DNA of 60,724 bases from JANMEX01 sp041751995 (lineage in GTDB: Bacteria; Pseudomonadota; Alphaproteobacteria; Rhizobiales; Rhizobiaceae). This document shows, one piece after another, positions 58,894 through 60,724 of this stretch. Where the stretch lies: NCBI GenBank assembly GCA_041751995.1, contig JBGSHY010000040.1:1-60724 (forward strand), given 5' to 3'. The notes under the pieces are model-generated. The model made no database searches. It had not been told where the DNA came from and saw nothing but the letters and a program-made list of their open reading frames with translations. Each line of letters starts with the position of its first letter. Within the stretch, counting starts at the first letter, position 1. The translations under genes were made by a program, and so were the position numbers.

Positions 58894-59922
58894 ATGTTGG
58901 ACATTTTCAAAAACGATGCGTTTTCGACCACCTCGCTGTCGAGCGCAATGGTTGACCTCAAGTTCAAGCCCGGTCGTCTCGGCGAACTCGGCTTGTTCTC
59001 GACAAAGTCAATCGACACCACCACGTTCGCCATCGAAAAGAAGGGCGAAATGCTCATCTTGGTTGCGAGCACCCCGCGCGGCGGTCCAGGCGTCACCATT
59101 GATAAAGACAAGCGCGAGCTTCGCTACTTCGGCGTTCCGCACTTCGAAATCAATGATGCTGTCTATGCCGAAGAAGTGCAGAACATCCGCGCTTTTGGCA
59201 CTGAAAAGCAGCTTGAAACGGTTGCGAACAAACTGTCTCAGCGCCTGCAGCTTCACGTCAACAGCTTCGGTGTGACTGAAGAATATCTCCGCATGGGCGC
59301 CATCTCCGGCCTGATCACCTATCCGGCCGGTTCTTCGGATGCCAACCTCGATCTCTACACGGAGTTCGGTGTTACGGCTGAAGCTGAAATCGACTTCGAT
59401 CTGGACAATGCTGCTCCGGCTGAAGGCGTGCTTCGCAAGAAGTGCGCGGGCATTATCCGTCAGATGGCTGGCATCCTGGACGGCCTTCCGTTCGATGGTA
59501 TCCACGTCCTTTGCGGCGACAACTTCTTTGATGACCTTCTGGCTCACAAGGAAGTCCGTGATACCTACAAGGGTTGGAACGAAGCCCAGATCCTGCGCGA
59601 AGCCTACATTGGTCCGAACCGCAGTTCCTACGGCATCTTCGAATTCGGCGGTATCGTATGGGAAAATTACCGTGGTGCAGTGGGTGGCACCGGCTTCATC
59701 AATACCGACAAGTGCCAGATCCTGCCGCTCGGCGTTCCCGGCCTGTTCGAATCGGTCTTCGCTCCGGCCGACTACATCGAAACGGTCAACACCATGGGCC
59801 AGCGCCTCTACGCTCTCCAGTATGAAATGCAGAACCAGAAGGGTATCCATCTCGATGCCCAGATGAATGCGCTTCATTACTGCAAGCGTCCAAAGGCTCT
59901 GATCAAGGGCAAGCGGACCTAA
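58894..59922 (+). CDS. Major capsid protein (gpE family)
   Basis: 342 residues, HK97-fold: MVDLKFKPGRLGELGLFSTK, STPRGGPGVTIDKDKRELRY and FEFGGIVWENYRGAVGGTGF. Codon usage is markedly biased toward optimal codons, as in highly expressed genes. GGGGGAATC precedes ATG 58894. Confidence 0.92.
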   Translation: MLDIFKNDAFSTTSLSSAMVDLKFKPGRLGELGLFSTKSIDTTTFAIEKKGEMLILVASTPRGGPGVTIDKDKRELRYFGVPHFEINDAVYAEEVQNIRAFGTEKQLETVANKLSQRLQLHVNSFGVTEEYLRMGAISGLITYPAGSSDANLDLYTEFGVTAEAEIDFDLDNAAPAEGVLRKKCAGIIRQMAGILDGLPFDGIHVLCGDNFFDDLLAHKEVRDTYKGWNEAQILREAYIGPNRSSYGIFEFGGIVWENYRGAVGGTGFINTDKCQILPLGVPGLFESVFAPADYIETVNTMGQRLYALQYEMQNQKGIHLDAQMNALHYCKRPKALIKGKRT

Positions 59923-59926
59923 TCTG

Positions 59927-60328
59927 ATGTCATCAATATTCGCGGCGCTTGAGGAGATGGTCTCCGAGGTCATAGACGATGTCTATGCTGAAAGGACCAA
60001 TATCGTTCGGCAAGAGGCTGGAACGATCTTCTCAAGCGCCGCGAGTTCCACCCGCCAGCCTATCGAAATGATAGGCATCGTGGATTTCAATCCAGTCTTG
60101 GCGACACCTGTTGACCGCGGCCAGTATGACGGCTTCCAGCCGACGATTGCCGGCACTCGCGTCCATGTCAGCTACGACATATCGAAATTTGCATCCGTTG
60201 AGGATCTGCCACGGGAAAAGGACATCATCTTGTTTCCTGATCGCGCCGGCGGGAAAGAGTATAGGATCACGCGGCCGCCCGAGCATGATGGGCTTGGCCG
60301 CATCGTTTGCATCTGTGTGCCTCAATGA
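59927..60328 (+). CDS. Head-tail joining protein candidate
   Basis: 133 residues in the slot after the capsid gene, where lambda has FI/FII. MSSIFAALEEMVSEVIDDVY, then TRQPIEMIGIVDFNPV; beta-rich C-terminus. Family not certain. Confidence 0.55.
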   Translation: MSSIFAALEEMVSEVIDDVYAERTNIVRQEAGTIFSSAASSTRQPIEMIGIVDFNPVLATPVDRGQYDGFQPTIAGTRVHVSYDISKFASVEDLPREKDIILFPDRAGGKEYRITRPPEHDGLGRIVCICVPQ

Positions 60329-60724
60329 GCCTTGTATCCATCGCAACCCGTGAACTCACGGCACGCTTGCTTATCGATCAGACATGGGCGGGGGCGCGCG
60401 TTCTGAAATCTCCGGTCGATCCTATCGCCGACATGCTCGCAACCGCTGTTGAGAGCGTTGGGGCGGTGCTGGCTGTATATACCGGAGCATCCGGCCGGAC
60501 ACCGAAGGACAAGAGCATGGGCGGGGTCGTGACGACAAAGCTCATCGTCTACGTCTACCTGCCGCCGCGCGTGACGGTGAACAATGGCGCGATGGAATTG
60601 ACGATCGACCACACCGGCGCCGCCTTGGCGATGGATGTGATCGCACGCCAGATCGATCGGGCACTTCGCTTCGGTCCGGCTGTCTGGCAGAAATTGTGGG
60701 GCCGGCTTGTTCTGGCCATCGAGG
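60325..60724 (+). CDS. Phage tail-completion-type protein, partial
   Basis: Starts ATGA-overlapping the previous gene and runs off the window after 133 codons. MSLVSIATRELTARLLIDQT, then TKLIVYVYLPPRVTVNNGAM. Probably a tail terminator or minor tail protein by position. Confidence 0.5.
   Translation, partial: MSLVSIATRELTARLLIDQTWAGARVLKSPVDPIADMLATAVESVGAVLAVYTGASGRTPKDKSMGGVVTTKLIVYVYLPPRVTVNNGAMELTIDHTGAALAMDVIARQIDRALRFGPAVWQKLWGRLVLAIE

Larger units (their letters stand above)
26630..60724. mobile_element. Lambda-like prophage, right end beyond the window
   Basis: From the 3' end of tRNA-Leu to the window edge all genes are phage-type: integrase, recombination, immunity, replication and head morphogenesis. 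The near attachment site is presumably the tRNA 3' half; the second copy is not in view. Tail, lysis and the far junction lie to the right. Confidence 0.88.

Overview
The window reads as about 26.6 kb of alphaproteobacterial chromosome followed by at least 34 kb of an integrated lambda-like prophage that runs off the right end. The Tad/Cpa pilus assembly operon, SOUL, DUF2336 and DUF3563 proteins, the tandem-riboswitch gcvTHP operon and the moderately high GC content fit the Hyphomicrobiales. The genus cannot be fixed from the sequence alone.

Chromosomal part (1-26.66 kb). The left edge cuts an insertion-sequence transposase. Next come small stress or sulfur genes: a DUF2892-type membrane protein, a SOUL haem-binding protein, a GFA protein, a periplasmic rhodanese, DUF3563 and a ParB-fold protein. 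parE faces a DUF2336 gene. A co-directional Tad block follows (cpaB, cpaC, a very small lipoprotein, cpaE, cpaF, tadB, tadC, tadD); pilin, prepilin peptidase and a full-size CpaD are not here. The glycine cleavage operon (gcvT-gcvH-gcvP, minus strand) sits behind a tandem glycine riboswitch. After it are a molybdopterin oxidoreductase with its cytochrome b partner, a repeat-built unknown protein, a membrane M50 protease with an N-terminal SRPBCC-like domain, lipB and tRNA-Leu(GAG).

Prophage (26.66 kb to the end). The tyrosine integrase abuts the 3' end of tRNA-Leu. A tightly overlapping minus-strand operon runs from a ProQ/FinO-type RNA chaperone (34.9 kb) through a Bet/RecT recombinase, a DnaA-C-terminal-like protein, a broken Gp37/Gp68 gene and a DUF968 nuclease to the integrase. 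The immunity region holds an S24-type repressor with a small membrane protein (minus) and, divergently, a Cro-like gene that starts a plus-strand early operon. That operon includes a GapR/RMF-like protein, a ParB/MT-A70 methyltransferase fusion, a CHAP-like hydrolase with a tiny membrane protein, a RuvC-like resolvase and a DnaB helicase. A second minus-strand block (44.2-51.6 kb) carries a HerA/YjgR-type ATPase, a phage-borne DNA polymerase III beta clamp and many small unknown genes. The late operon (52.4 kb onward, plus) encodes terminase, portal, gpW-like protein, S49 protease with a nested scaffold, decoration protein, major capsid protein and head-tail proteins.

Three observations stand out. 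First, a motif TTACAY-N8-TTGACA overlaps the inferred -35 box of three separate phage promoters (36.74, 35.05 and 51.66 kb), suggesting that one repressor controls three operons. Second, genes of the second minus-strand block are preceded by a recurring short hairpin followed by an ACACYYGAAAAGGA-like sequence. Third, a densely structured, terminator-ended stretch at 35.13-35.29 kb lies next to the ProQ operon.
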